Below are positions 8,683 to 17,054 of a stretch of DNA of 64,000 nucleotides, piece after piece. The stretch covers positions 124,001 to 188,000 of the forward strand of contig NZ_JHEL01000010.1 in the NCBI RefSeq assembly GCF_000710345.2, given 5' to 3'. Source of the stretch: Curtobacterium sp. S6. GTDB taxonomy: Bacteria; Actinomycetota; Actinomycetes; Actinomycetales; Micrococcaceae. Positions within the stretch are counted from its first letter, which is position 1. Every line of letters starts with the position of its first letter. The notes below the pieces were generated by a model. That model made no database searches and was not told the DNA's origin. It worked only from the letters and a program-made list of their open reading frames with translations. The position numbers and the translations under genes were made by a program.

Positions 8683-9468
8683 GTGAGCTACACCGTCAAC
8701 GCCTCGATCTTGCTGACAGACCTGCCCGTCAACGACCGGCCCCAAGCGGTTGCCGACGCGGGCTTCTCCCGCGCCGAGTTCTGGTGGCCCTTCCCCACCC
8801 CCACGCCCACCGACGCCGAGATCGACGAGTTCGTGGCCGCCCTGGACCGCGCCGGCGTGCAACTGACCGGCTTGAATTTCTACGCCGGCGATATGCCCGG
8901 CGGTGAACGCGGCGTCCTCTCCCAGCCCGGCCGCGCGGAAGAGTTCCGCGCCAACATCGACCCCGTCCTCGCGATCGCCCGGGCCACCGGGTGCAAGGCG
9001 TTCAACGCGCTGTACGGCAACCGCGTGGACGGCGAGAACCCGGCCGCCCAGGACCGGGAGGGCGTCGAAAGCCTTCGGAAGGCCGCCGACGCCGTGGCCG
9101 CGATCGACGGCGTCGTGCTCCTGGAGCCCGTCTCCGGTACGCCCGCCTATCCGCTCAAGACCGCGGCGGACGCCCTGGCGATCATCGAGAAGGTCGATCG
9201 CCCCAACGTCAAGCTGCTCGCCGACTTCTATCACCTGGCCGCCAACGGCGACGACGTCGCGTCCGTGATCGAGGACCACGCCGCGGACTTCGGCCACATC
9301 CAGATCGCCGATCACCCGGGACGCAACGAGCCCGGAACCGGGGAGCTCCCCCTCGAACGATGGATCGATCGTTCCTACGAGCTCGGCTTTGACGGCGTCA
9401 TCGGCCTGGAATACAAGGCCTCCCAGGCGGACCCCTTCGCTTGGTTGCCCCGCGAGCGCCGCGCCTAA
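8683..9468 (+). CDS. hyi: hydroxypyruvate isomerase family protein
   Basis: Interconverts hydroxypyruvate and tartronate semialdehyde, feeding the glycerate branch. The 261-residue product is a xylose-isomerase-like TIM barrel of usual length. It contains GFSRAEFWWPFP near residue 25, FNALYGNRVDGENPAAQDREG, LLEPVSGTPAYPL, LLADFYHLAANGDD with barrel-end metal ligands, and HIQIADHPGRNEPGTGEL. AGGAGG at 8671-8676 sets the GTG start at 8683. It is first in a six-gene operon whose next members are tartronate semialdehyde reductase and glyoxylate carboligase, which supports the assignment over other sugar isomerases. Confidence 0.9.
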   Translation: MSYTVNASILLTDLPVNDRPQAVADAGFSRAEFWWPFPTPTPTDAEIDEFVAALDRAGVQLTGLNFYAGDMPGGERGVLSQPGRAEEFRANIDPVLAIARATGCKAFNALYGNRVDGENPAAQDREGVESLRKAADAVAAIDGVVLLEPVSGTPAYPLKTAADALAIIEKVDRPNVKLLADFYHLAANGDDVASVIEDHAADFGHIQIADHPGRNEPGTGELPLERWIDRSYELGFDGVIGLEYKASQADPFAWLPRERRA

Positions 9469-9535
9469 CGCATCCCCGGGTCGCCGACCCGGACCCGAAA
9501 CACCACACACCCCACCACTTCGTCAGGAGAACGAC

Positions 9536-10420
9536 ATGACCACCATTGCAGTCATCGGATTGGGAATCATGGGTCTGCCCATGGCCAAGAATCTCGTCGC
9601 CGCCGGACACGACGTGACCGGCTACAACCGCTCGCCCGAGAAGGCTCAGGCGCTGGCCCAGGCCGGCGGAACCGCCGCGGGCTCGGTGGCCGAGGCCGTC
9701 AAGGACGCCGAGGTCATCATCACGATGCTCCCGGATTCGCCGGACGTCCAGGGCGTCGTCGAAGGCGACGACGGCGTCTTCGCCAACGCGTCCCAGGGTG
9801 CCCTGTGGATCGATGCCTCGACCATCCGCCCCGACGTCGCCGGTGAGCTGGCCTCCGCCGCCCGCGAGGCCGGCCTCCGTCCACTGGACGCCCCGGTCTC
9901 CGGCGGCGAGCAGGGCGCGATCGACGGCGTGCTGTCGATCATGGTCGGCGGCGAGGACGAGGACTTCGACGCCGCGCAGGAGACCCTCAACGCGGTGGGG
10001 AAAACCATCGTGCACGTCGGCCCGTCCGGCTCCGGCCAGACCGTCAAGGCGGCCAACCAGCTGATCGTGGCCGGCAACATCGAACTCCTCGCCGAAGCCG
10101 TGGTGTTCCTCGAGGCCTACGGCGTCGACACCGACGCCGCGCTCACGGTCCTGGGCGGCGGCCTGGCCGGTTCCAAGGTCCTGGATCAGAAGGGCCAGAA
10201 GATGCTGGACCGCAATTTCGATCCCGGATTCCGCTTGGCCCTGCACAACAAGGACATGGGGATCGTGACCGCCGCGGCCCGCGAGGCCGGCGTGACCATT
10301 CCCCTCGGCGGTCTGGTTGCCCAGCTGGTCTCGGCGATGGTCGCCCGCGGCGACGGCGGCCTCGACCACTCCGGCCTCTTCGCCCTGGCCAACGAGCTTT
10401 CGGGCCGCGAGAAGAAGTAG
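9536..10420 (+). CDS. glxR: 2-hydroxy-3-oxopropionate (tartronate semialdehyde) reductase
   Basis: NAD(P)H-dependent reduction of tartronate semialdehyde to D-glycerate. The protein has 294 residues, with a Rossmann domain beginning [18 protein letters not shown] (GxGxxG), the beta-hydroxyacid dehydrogenase signature [14 protein letters not shown] near 120, the catalytic Lys in [11 protein letters not shown] (about 167-177), and the [12 protein letters not shown] helix. AGGAGA precedes the ATG at 9536; the frame stays open upstream into hyi but has no ribosome site there. It follows hyi and precedes gcl, the classical glyoxylate-to-glycerate order. Confidence 0.94.
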   Translation: MTTIAVIGLGIMGLPMAKNLVAAGHDVTGYNRSPEKAQALAQAGGTAAGSVAEAVKDAEVIITMLPDSPDVQGVVEGDDGVFANASQGALWIDASTIRPDVAGELASAAREAGLRPLDAPVSGGEQGAIDGVLSIMVGGEDEDFDAAQETLNAVGKTIVHVGPSGSGQTVKAANQLIVAGNIELLAEAVVFLEAYGVDTDAALTVLGGGLAGSKVLDQKGQKMLDRNFDPGFRLALHNKDMGIVTAAAREAGVTIPLGGLVAQLVSAMVARGDGGLDHSGLFALANELSGREKK

Positions 10421-10461
10421 ACCCGTTCGGCGGGTCCGCACCAGACGTCAAGGAGAACATC

Positions 10462-12237
10462 ATGAGCAAGATGCGTACGGTGGACGCCATTGTGGCGATC
10501 CTCGAGAAAGAGAACGCGACCGAGGCCTTCGGCCTGCCCGGCGCCGCGATCAACCCCCTCTATTCGGCGATGCGCGCCCACGGCGGCATTCGACACACCC
10601 TGGCCCGCCACGTCGAGGGTGCCTCGCACATGGCCGAGGGGTACACCCGTGCCGCGCCGGGCAATATCGGCATCTGCGTGGGGACCTCGGGTCCGGCCGG
10701 GACCGACATGGTCACGGGACTCTACTCGGCCTCCGCCGATTCGATCCCGATCCTCTGCATCACCGGCCAGGCCCCGGTCGCGAAACTCCACAAGGAGGAC
10801 TTCCAGGCCGTCGACATCGCATCGATCGCCGAACCGGTGACCAAGATGGCCATGACGGTTCTCGAGCCCGGCCAAATCCCCGGCGCCTTCCAGAAGGCGT
10901 TTTACCTGATGCGCTCGGGTCGTCCCGGCCCGGTGCTGCTGGATCTTCCCGTGGACGTGCAGCAGGCCGAGATCGAATTCGACATCGATCTCTACGAGCC
11001 GCTCGAGCCCTCCAAGCCGAAGGCGAGCCGCGCGCAGGCCGAGAAGGCCTTGGACATGCTCTTCGCTGCCGAACACCCCGTGATCGTCGCCGGCGGCGGG
11101 ATCATCAACGCCAACGCCTCCGACAAGCTCATCGAGCTCGCCGAGCTGCTGAGCGTCCCGGTGATCCCGACCCTCATGGGCTGGGGAACCATGCCCGACG
11201 ACCACCCACTCATGGCCGGCATGGTCGGCATCCAAATCTCGCACCGGTACGCCAACGCGACCTTCATGGAGTCGGACTTCGTGATGGGCATCGGCAACCG
11301 CTGGGCCAATCGCCACACGGGATCGATCGACAAGTACACCGAGGGCCGCACGTTCGTGCACATCGACGTGGACCCGACCCAGATCGGCAGGGTGTTCTCC
11401 CCGGACCTGGGCATCGCCTCGGACGCCGGCGATGCGCTGGATGCCCTCCTCGAGGTCGCCCGCGAGCGTTCCGAGAAGTTCTCGGTCCCGGACTACGGCG
11501 TCTGGGCCAAGGAGTGCGCCCTGCGCAAGTCCAGCATGCAGCGCAAGACCCACTTCACCGAGACCCCGATCAAGCCGCAGCGCGTGTACCAGGAGATGAA
11601 CTCGGCCTTCGGTAAGGACGTCACCTACGTCTCGACGATCGGGCTCTCCCAGATCGCCGGCGGCCAGTTCATGCACGTCTACGGTCCGCGCCGGTGGATC
11701 AACGCCGGCCAGGCGGGCCCGCTCGGCTGGACCTGCCCCGCCGCCCTCGGTGTGGTTCGGGGACAGCCGGGGAAGACCGTCGTCGCCCTGTCCGGTGACT
11801 ACGACTTCCAGTTCATGATCGAGGAGCTCGCGGTCGGCGCGCAGTTCAACCTCCCGTACGTCCACGTGGTGGTCAACAACTCCTACCTCGGCCTGATCCG
11901 TCAGGCCCAGCGCGGGTTCAAGATGGAACAGAATGTCTCCCTGGCCTTCGAGAACATCAACTCCCCCGAGACGCAGGGTTACGGAGTCGACCACCTCAAG
12001 GTCGTCGAAGGCCTCGGGTGCAAGGCCATCCGCGTGACCGACCCGGAGAAGCTCAACGAGGCCTTCGCGACCGCGAAATCGCTGGCCGAGGAGCATCAGG
12101 TTCCCGTCGTGGTCGAGGCCATCCTGGAGAAAATCACCAACGTCTCCATGGGCACCGAACTGGACAATGTGACAGAGTTCGAGGACCTGGCAGAATCCGG
12201 CGCGGATGCGCCCACGGCCATCTCGGTCATGGACTAG
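10462..12237 (+). CDS. gcl: glyoxylate carboligase (tartronate-semialdehyde synthase)
   Basis: ThDP-dependent ligation of two glyoxylates to tartronate semialdehyde with loss of CO2. The protein has 591 residues, the normal length. It shows the three-domain acetolactate-synthase fold: an N-terminal PYR domain with [16 protein letters not shown], where Gcl characteristically replaces the conserved Glu (VEGASH follows later), a central domain with [18 protein letters not shown], and a C-terminal ThDP domain with the [19 protein letters not shown] metal-binding motif and [20 protein letters not shown] lies 8 bases upstream. A 14-bp hairpin follows before glxK, possibly lowering expression of distal genes. 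Confidence 0.96.
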   Translation: MSKMRTVDAIVAILEKENATEAFGLPGAAINPLYSAMRAHGGIRHTLARHVEGASHMAEGYTRAAPGNIGICVGTSGPAGTDMVTGLYSASADSIPILCITGQAPVAKLHKEDFQAVDIASIAEPVTKMAMTVLEPGQIPGAFQKAFYLMRSGRPGPVLLDLPVDVQQAEIEFDIDLYEPLEPSKPKASRAQAEKALDMLFAAEHPVIVAGGGIINANASDKLIELAELLSVPVIPTLMGWGTMPDDHPLMAGMVGIQISHRYANATFMESDFVMGIGNRWANRHTGSIDKYTEGRTFVHIDVDPTQIGRVFSPDLGIASDAGDALDALLEVARERSEKFSVPDYGVWAKECALRKSSMQRKTHFTETPIKPQRVYQEMNSAFGKDVTYVSTIGLSQIAGGQFMHVYGPRRWINAGQAGPLGWTCPAALGVVRGQPGKTVVALSGDYDFQFMIEELAVGAQFNLPYVHVVVNNSYLGLIRQAQRGFKMEQNVSLAFENINSPETQGYGVDHLKVVEGLGCKAIRVTDPEKLNEAFATAKSLAEEHQVPVVVEAILEKITNVSMGTELDNVTEFEDLAESGADAPTAISVMD

Positions 12238-12258
12238 CGCTCGATCGTCACAACACCC

Positions 12259-12304
12259 GGTGAGCCGCGGTCACGGGCACGCCCCGCACAGACCGCGGCT
12301 CACC
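12259..12304 (+). terminator. intercistronic hairpin between gcl and glxK (attenuator or partial terminator)
   Basis: GGTGAGCCGCGGTC (12259-12272) and its perfect complement (12291-12304) enclose an 18-base loop. It lies inside an otherwise co-directional operon and has no T-tract, so partial termination or mRNA-end protection is as likely as full termination. Confidence 0.55.
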
Positions 12305-12325
12305 ACAGATTTCAGGGAGGTAGCG

Positions 12326-13492
12326 GTGCGCATCGTGGTGGCACCCGACAAGTTCAAGGGATCGGTGTCGGCTCGAGAAGCCGCCGATCAGCTGGCGCGG
12401 GGAATTCGAGACGCCCGACCGGATGCCGATCTGGTCATCCTGCCCGTCGCCGACGGCGGTGAGGGGACCCTCGACGCCGCCCTCGAATCCGGGTACGAAT
12501 GGAGGGATCTCACCGTGACCGGGCCCATCGGCGAGCCCGTCCCGGCCGCATGGGCCCGCCGCGGCGATGAGGCCGTCGTCGAGATGTCCCTCGCCTCCGG
12601 GCTCGCGGCCCTTCCCCACGGTGAAGACGGCGAGCCGATCTTGGCCGCCCGGGACGCAACCAGCCGAGGCACCGGAGAACTGATCGCCGCGGCCCTAGAC
12701 GCCGGGTGCACCACGATCGTCGTGGCCGTGGGCGGCAGCGCCTCGACCGACGGCGGGGCCGGAATGCTCGCCGGGCTCGGGGCTCGGCTCCTGGACTCCA
12801 ACGGGGACGACCTGCCCGACGGCGGGGCCGCCCTCGCACGCCTGTCCCGCGTCGACCTCTCGGGGCTTCACCCCCGACTCGACGAGGCACGCTTTGTCCT
12901 GGCGGCCGACGTCGACAACCCCCTGACCGGCTCGAACGGGGCCGCGTCGGTCTTCGGCCCGCAAAAGGGCGCCTCGGAGAACGACGTCGCGGACCTCGAC
13001 GCCGCCCTGGCCACCTTTCGGGACCGGCTCGCCGACGTCCTCGGGGAACCGGCCCACACCGCCGCCGGCGCGCCGGGGGCGGGAGCCGCCGGTGGCGTGG
13101 GATACGCGGCACTAGCCGTCCTCCGGGCCGAGCGACGCCCCGGGATCGACGTCGTGCTCGACCTGGTCTGCCTCGACGACGCGGTGGCCGGCGCGGACCT
13201 CTTGATCACCGGCGAAGGCAGCCTCGACGAGCAGAGCCTGGGCGGAAAGACACCGATCGGCGTCCTCAAGGTCGGACAGGCGCACGACGTGCCCGTCGTG
13301 GCCGTGTGCGGCCGCACGACCCTTCCGGGGAGCGTCCTCCACCAGACCGGGTTCCAGGCGGTCCACACGCTCACGGCCCTCGCCCCCGACCCCACGACCT
13401 CGATGCGCGAGGCGCCACGGCTCCTGCGCGGCATCGGCCACACGATCGCGACCGACCACGCCGCCGCCGACACCGAGCACTCTCGCCGCTAG
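12326..13492 (+). CDS. glxK: glycerate 2-kinase
   Basis: Phosphorylates D-glycerate to 2-phosphoglycerate, delivering glyoxylate carbon to glycolysis. The 388-residue protein belongs to the GlxK/GarK family. It begins with RIVVAPDKFKGSVSAREAA, followed by LPVADGGEGTLDA, VAVGGSASTDGGAGMLAGLG (about 130-150), VFGPQKGAS, GAAGGVGYA and ITGEGSLDEQSLGGKTPIGV. The GTG at 12326 is chosen because GGGAGG lies 6-7 bases upstream and the conserved N-terminus starts exactly there. It is the last step of the glycerate branch encoded by this operon, ahead of allB. Confidence 0.94.
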   Translation: MRIVVAPDKFKGSVSAREAADQLARGIRDARPDADLVILPVADGGEGTLDAALESGYEWRDLTVTGPIGEPVPAAWARRGDEAVVEMSLASGLAALPHGEDGEPILAARDATSRGTGELIAAALDAGCTTIVVAVGGSASTDGGAGMLAGLGARLLDSNGDDLPDGGAALARLSRVDLSGLHPRLDEARFVLAADVDNPLTGSNGAASVFGPQKGASENDVADLDAALATFRDRLADVLGEPAHTAAGAPGAGAAGGVGYAALAVLRAERRPGIDVVLDLVCLDDAVAGADLLITGEGSLDEQSLGGKTPIGVLKVGQAHDVPVVAVCGRTTLPGSVLHQTGFQAVHTLTALAPDPTTSMREAPRLLRGIGHTIATDHAAADTEHSRR

Positions 13493-13517
13493 AACGGCGG
13501 CAGGGAAGGATTTCACG

Positions 13518-15275
13518 ATGAACGCACAGAATAAGTCGACCGCTCCCCGCGGCAATGGCCGCAAGAAGGGGCGTGCCGCCTCGGAGCCCGCCGAAGCCAC
13601 CTCGGAGCACACCCCGCGGGACGCCAAGGACTGGGCCACGACCGCCGAGGAAAACGCCGAGAAGGCGGTAAGGACCGTGCGCGAGAAGGTCGAGGCCGCG
13701 GCCGCCCGACCCGAACCCCAGGATTCCCCGCACGAGATCGCGCAGGACAATTCCCAACGTTCGGTCACCGAGGGTCGGCACACGAGCCTCGACGAGGCCC
13801 GCGCCGAGCAAATCGCCCTGGCCAACCGCGCGAACAGCCCCGAACGCATTCGCGAGCTGATCCGCTCCTACGCGGCCGAGCACGGCCTGAGCCCGGCGGA
13901 CGAGCCGGACGCCGAGACCGATTCCCCCGAACGCCCCCGCGGCCACTACGACCTGGTCGTCCGCGGCCGGCAGGTCTCCTGCGGTGACCACTTCGCCCCG
14001 CGCGAGGTCGCCGTCCGAGACGGCAAGATCGTCGCGATCGAACCCCTCGGATCGGGGCTCGAGGCGGCCCGCGTCATCGAGCTCGCGGATGACGAGACCC
14101 TGATCCCAGGCCTCGTGGACACGCACGTTCACGTCAACGAGCCCGGCCGAACCGAGTGGGAGGGCTTCGCGAGCGCGACCCGCGCCGCGGCCGCCGGCGG
14201 CGTCACGACCATCGTGGATATGCCCCTGAACTCCGTGCCGGCCACGGTCAACGCCCCGGCGCTGGAGTACAAGCGGCTCTTCGCCAAAGATCACGTCTTC
14301 GTCGACGTCGGCTTCTGGGGCGGCGCCATCCCCGGAAACCAAAAAGACCTGCGCCCCCTGCACGACGAGGGCGTCTTCGGCTTCAAATGCTTCCTCCTGC
14401 ACTCCGGCGTCGACGAGTTCCCCCACCTCGAAGCCGACGAGATGGAAGAGGCGATGGCCGAAACCAAGACCTTCGACTCGCTGATGATCGTCCACGCCGA
14501 GGACTCGCGCACCATCGACAAGGCCCCGAGCCCCAATGGCGACGTCTACGACCGTTTCCTGAAGTCCCGGCCCCGCGGCGCCGAAAACATCGCGATCGCC
14601 GAGGTCATCGAGCGCACGCGCTGGACCGGGGCGCGCTCGCACATCCTGCACGTTTCGTCCTCGGACGCGTTGCCGATGATCGCCTCCGCCAAGCGTGACG
14701 GCCTGGACATCACGGTCGAGACCTGCCCGCACTACCTGACCTTGCTGTCCGAGGAGATCCCCAACGGCGCGACGGCCTTCAAATGCTGCCCGCCCGTGCG
14801 CGAGGTCGATAACCGGGAAAAGCTCTGGGAAGGGCTCATCGACGGAACCATCGACTTCATCGTCTCGGACCATTCGCCCTCGACGCTCGCGCTCAAGGAC
14901 CTCGGCAACGGCGACTTCGGCGTCGCCTGGGGCGGGGTTTCCTCCCTCCAGCTGGGTCTCTCCCTGATCTGGACCGAGGCGCGCCGCCGCGGTATTGAGC
15001 TGGCCAAGGTCTTGGAGTGGATGTCCCGGCGCCCGGCCGAGCGCGTAGGCCTGCGTTCCAAGGGCAGGATCTCCCTGGGCTACGACGCCGACTTCGCGAT
15101 CTTCGCGGCCGACGAAAGCTACGTGGTCGACGCGACCAAACTCAACCACAAGAACCCCATCACGCCCTATCAGGGCAAGGTTCTCGCCGGAAAGATCCGC
15201 AAGACCTTCGTCGGCGGCAGGCTGGTGGACTACGAGACGCCCACCGGTCGCCTGCTCAACCGCGGCGCCGCCTGA
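13518..15275 (+). CDS. allB: allantoinase with unusual N-terminal extension
   Basis: Hydrolyses allantoin to allantoate. The 585-residue product has a normal cyclic amidohydrolase core from about residue 143. Metal ligands are seen in VDTHVHVNEPGR, the carboxylated Lys in GFKCFLLH, His in IVHAED and HILHVSS, and Asp in VSDHSPS. About 142 residues precede the core, where most allantoinases have almost none. This extension is charged and Ala/Glu/Arg-rich (low complexity to about 80, then a likely helical region around 90-123), with no signal peptide or known domain. GGAAGGA before the ATG at 13518 supports the long form. Shorter starts further in lack good ribosome sites. It belongs to the hyi operon. 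Confidence 0.93.
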   Translation: MNAQNKSTAPRGNGRKKGRAASEPAEATSEHTPRDAKDWATTAEENAEKAVRTVREKVEAAAARPEPQDSPHEIAQDNSQRSVTEGRHTSLDEARAEQIALANRANSPERIRELIRSYAAEHGLSPADEPDAETDSPERPRGHYDLVVRGRQVSCGDHFAPREVAVRDGKIVAIEPLGSGLEAARVIELADDETLIPGLVDTHVHVNEPGRTEWEGFASATRAAAAGGVTTIVDMPLNSVPATVNAPALEYKRLFAKDHVFVDVGFWGGAIPGNQKDLRPLHDEGVFGFKCFLLHSGVDEFPHLEADEMEEAMAETKTFDSLMIVHAEDSRTIDKAPSPNGDVYDRFLKSRPRGAENIAIAEVIERTRWTGARSHILHVSSSDALPMIASAKRDGLDITVETCPHYLTLLSEEIPNGATAFKCCPPVREVDNREKLWEGLIDGTIDFIVSDHSPSTLALKDLGNGDFGVAWGGVSSLQLGLSLIWTEARRRGIELAKVLEWMSRRPAERVGLRSKGRISLGYDADFAIFAADESYVVDATKLNHKNPITPYQGKVLAGKIRKTFVGGRLVDYETPTGRLLNRGAA

Positions 15276-15334
15276 GACCACCGCGGCCCGCCACGACCGC
15301 AGACCATGACACCACAGCAACGACAGGAGAATTC

Positions 15335-15802
15335 ATGTCATACGAACTCACCACCGGGCAGAAAGCCCCGGAACTGACCCTGACCGCACACGACGGCAAA
15401 GCCTTCGACCTCGCGGCGCCCCGCGAACGCAGCGCCGTGGTGTACTTCTTCCCCAAGGCCTTCACCCCAGGGTGCACGAGCGAAGCCTGCGACTTCCGCG
15501 ACAACCTCGCGGCGCTGACCGGCCAAGGCTACGACGTCTACGGGGTCTCGGGGGACAGCACCCAAGACCTGGCCGCATTCGCCGAAGAATACAGCCTGCC
15601 CTACACCCTGCTCTCCGATCCCGATCACGCCGCCGCGAAGGCCTGGGGCGCGTGGGGAGAACGCACCATCAACGGGGAGACCTCCGAGGGTCCCCTGCGG
15701 TCGACGTTCGTCGTCGACCCTGACGGAACCCTGGCGCACGCGGAGTACCGCGTGGACGCCGAGGGGCACGTCGCGAGGCTCGTCTCGGAGCTCAAGGGCT
15801 AG
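15335..15802 (+). CDS. bcp: thioredoxin-dependent peroxiredoxin, BCP/PrxQ type
   Basis: Reduces hydrogen peroxide and organic peroxides with thioredoxin. The 155-residue protein has the AhpC/TSA fold with peroxidatic Cys in FTPGCTSEACDFRD. A second Cys five residues later fits the resolving Cys of many BCP-type enzymes. AGGAG lies about 6 bases before the ATG at 15335. It is the last gene of the purine-degradation operon and is followed by a very strong terminator. Urate oxidase releases H2O2, so co-expression with the pathway makes biochemical sense. That link is inference. Confidence 0.92.
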   Translation: MSYELTTGQKAPELTLTAHDGKAFDLAAPRERSAVVYFFPKAFTPGCTSEACDFRDNLAALTGQGYDVYGVSGDSTQDLAAFAEEYSLPYTLLSDPDHAAAKAWGAWGERTINGETSEGPLRSTFVVDPDGTLAHAEYRVDAEGHVARLVSELKG

Positions 15803-15829
15803 AGGGAAAACCCGAAGGCTTGTTGGTCG

Positions 15830-15870
15830 CCGTCCCCCGGCGCGTGGTGCACGCGCCGGGGGACGGTTTT
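15830..15870 (+). terminator. rho-independent terminator after bcp
   Basis: A perfect 17-bp GC-rich stem (15830-15846 with 15850-15866), a 3-base loop and TTTT. It closes the hyi-to-bcp operon. Confidence 0.9.
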
Positions 15871-15941
15871 CGCATGCCCGTGCCGGCCAAGGCCCAGCGG
15901 CCGTCCCCGCGGCCCGTGCCCTTCCGGAGGGCGACGTCGTC

Positions 15942-16922
15942 CTAGCCCGCGCCGGGCACGACCGGCCCGCTGGCGATCAGGTCCAGAACGGAATCGTAGT
16001 TCGGGGTGCCGGGCCGGATCAGGCTGCCGTGGTTATCCCCGGGCAACAGCCGGAGCGTACCCGCGCCGCCGGCTCGGTGAAGGGCCTGGATGTAGCGCTG
16101 AGAGTTCAGGTAGGAGACGGTCTTGTCCGCTGTTCCGTGGACCGCCACGACCGGGATCTTGGGATCCAAATTCTGGATCGGGTCGACGTTGGAGTAGCGC
16201 TTGGCCAGGATCGCCGGTTGGCCACCGATGACGTTGACCAAGCCTTGGTCGCCGGTTCCCGCCGCAAAATGCATATCCAAGGGCCCCGAAAGGGCGACGA
16301 TCCGCGATGGCCGGAATTTGGGGTCAGGGGTCAAGGGATCGTTGCGATGCATCTCGCGGGTCCCCGCCCACAGGGCCAATTGGGCCCCCGCGCTGTGCCC
16401 CACCACCTGGGCATCCGGCCGCAATTCGGGGTGGTCTTGGGCGATCTGGGGCACGTGGTCGAGGGCCGAGGCGACGTCGGTGAACGTCGTGGGCCAGCCA
16501 CCGCCCGAGCCGACGCGCCGATATTCGATGTTGTACACCGCGACACCTCGATCCGCGAGGGCCTGGGCGTAATAGGCAAAGTCTCCGGCGCCCACGGAGT
16601 TCCGCCAGCCGCCACCGTGGATGAGGACCACCATGGGCACGGACTGCGCCTTGTGGGTTCCGGCCGGGAGGTAGAGGTCGCCCCAATTCTGGGCGGGATC
16701 CCCCACGCCCTGCACCGGATACCCCACCCGCTGAATGCTCGACATGGGGCGTTGGGAGACATTCTGCTCGAACGCGGCGATGGTCGAATCGTTCACCGCC
16801 AGCGGCTTGCTGTTTTCCTCGGGTTTATTCAGAGAGCACGAGGTCACGAGAACCAAGAGGGCCATCACGCAGATGGACTTTGCGTGGACCCCGGAGTGTC
16901 CACGATTTGCTGGGTCGCCCAC
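15942..16922 (-). CDS. secreted lipoprotein, BD-FAE/esterase-type alpha/beta hydrolase (paralogue 1)
   Basis: A predicted surface-anchored alpha/beta hydrolase. The N-terminus has a hydrophobic run and the lipobox LVTSC. The catalytic core has VVLIHGGGW (oxyanion loop), the nucleophile elbow GHSAGAQLALW, and a terminal GDNHGSLI His. The GTG at 16922 is preferred because GGGAG is 5 bases upstream and it gives a 29-residue lipoprotein signal; the frame is open to 16994 (TTG) without a ribosome site. It is highly similar over the whole mature region to the product of 19473-20513, for example PVQG-GDP-QNWGDLYLPAG and RRVG-GGGWPTTFTDVA. An esterase or deacylase acting on envelope or external esters is likely. 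The substrate is unknown. Confidence 0.85.
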   Translation of the reverse strand: MGDPANRGHSGVHAKSICVMALLVLVTSCSLNKPEENSKPLAVNDSTIAAFEQNVSQRPMSSIQRVGYPVQGVGDPAQNWGDLYLPAGTHKAQSVPMVVLIHGGGWRNSVGAGDFAYYAQALADRGVAVYNIEYRRVGSGGGWPTTFTDVASALDHVPQIAQDHPELRPDAQVVGHSAGAQLALWAGTREMHRNDPLTPDPKFRPSRIVALSGPLDMHFAAGTGDQGLVNVIGGQPAILAKRYSNVDPIQNLDPKIPVVAVHGTADKTVSYLNSQRYIQALHRAGGAGTLRLLPGDNHGSLIRPGTPNYDSVLDLIASGPVVPGAG

Positions 16923-17054
16923 GCTCTCTCCCGTTCGCTCTCCGTCACGGCTCCACGGTCGCACGTGGGAATTCCTCACCACACCTTGCCACAATGGTCA
17001 CTGAGTTCAAGGGGTTTACTACAAATGTGAGCAATCACGCGGACGGCGCGACCG

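Noticed and set aside
10186-12096. Long minus-strand open frame opposite gcl and glxR
   Set aside because: It is antisense to two enzymes with complete motifs and has no independent coding evidence.
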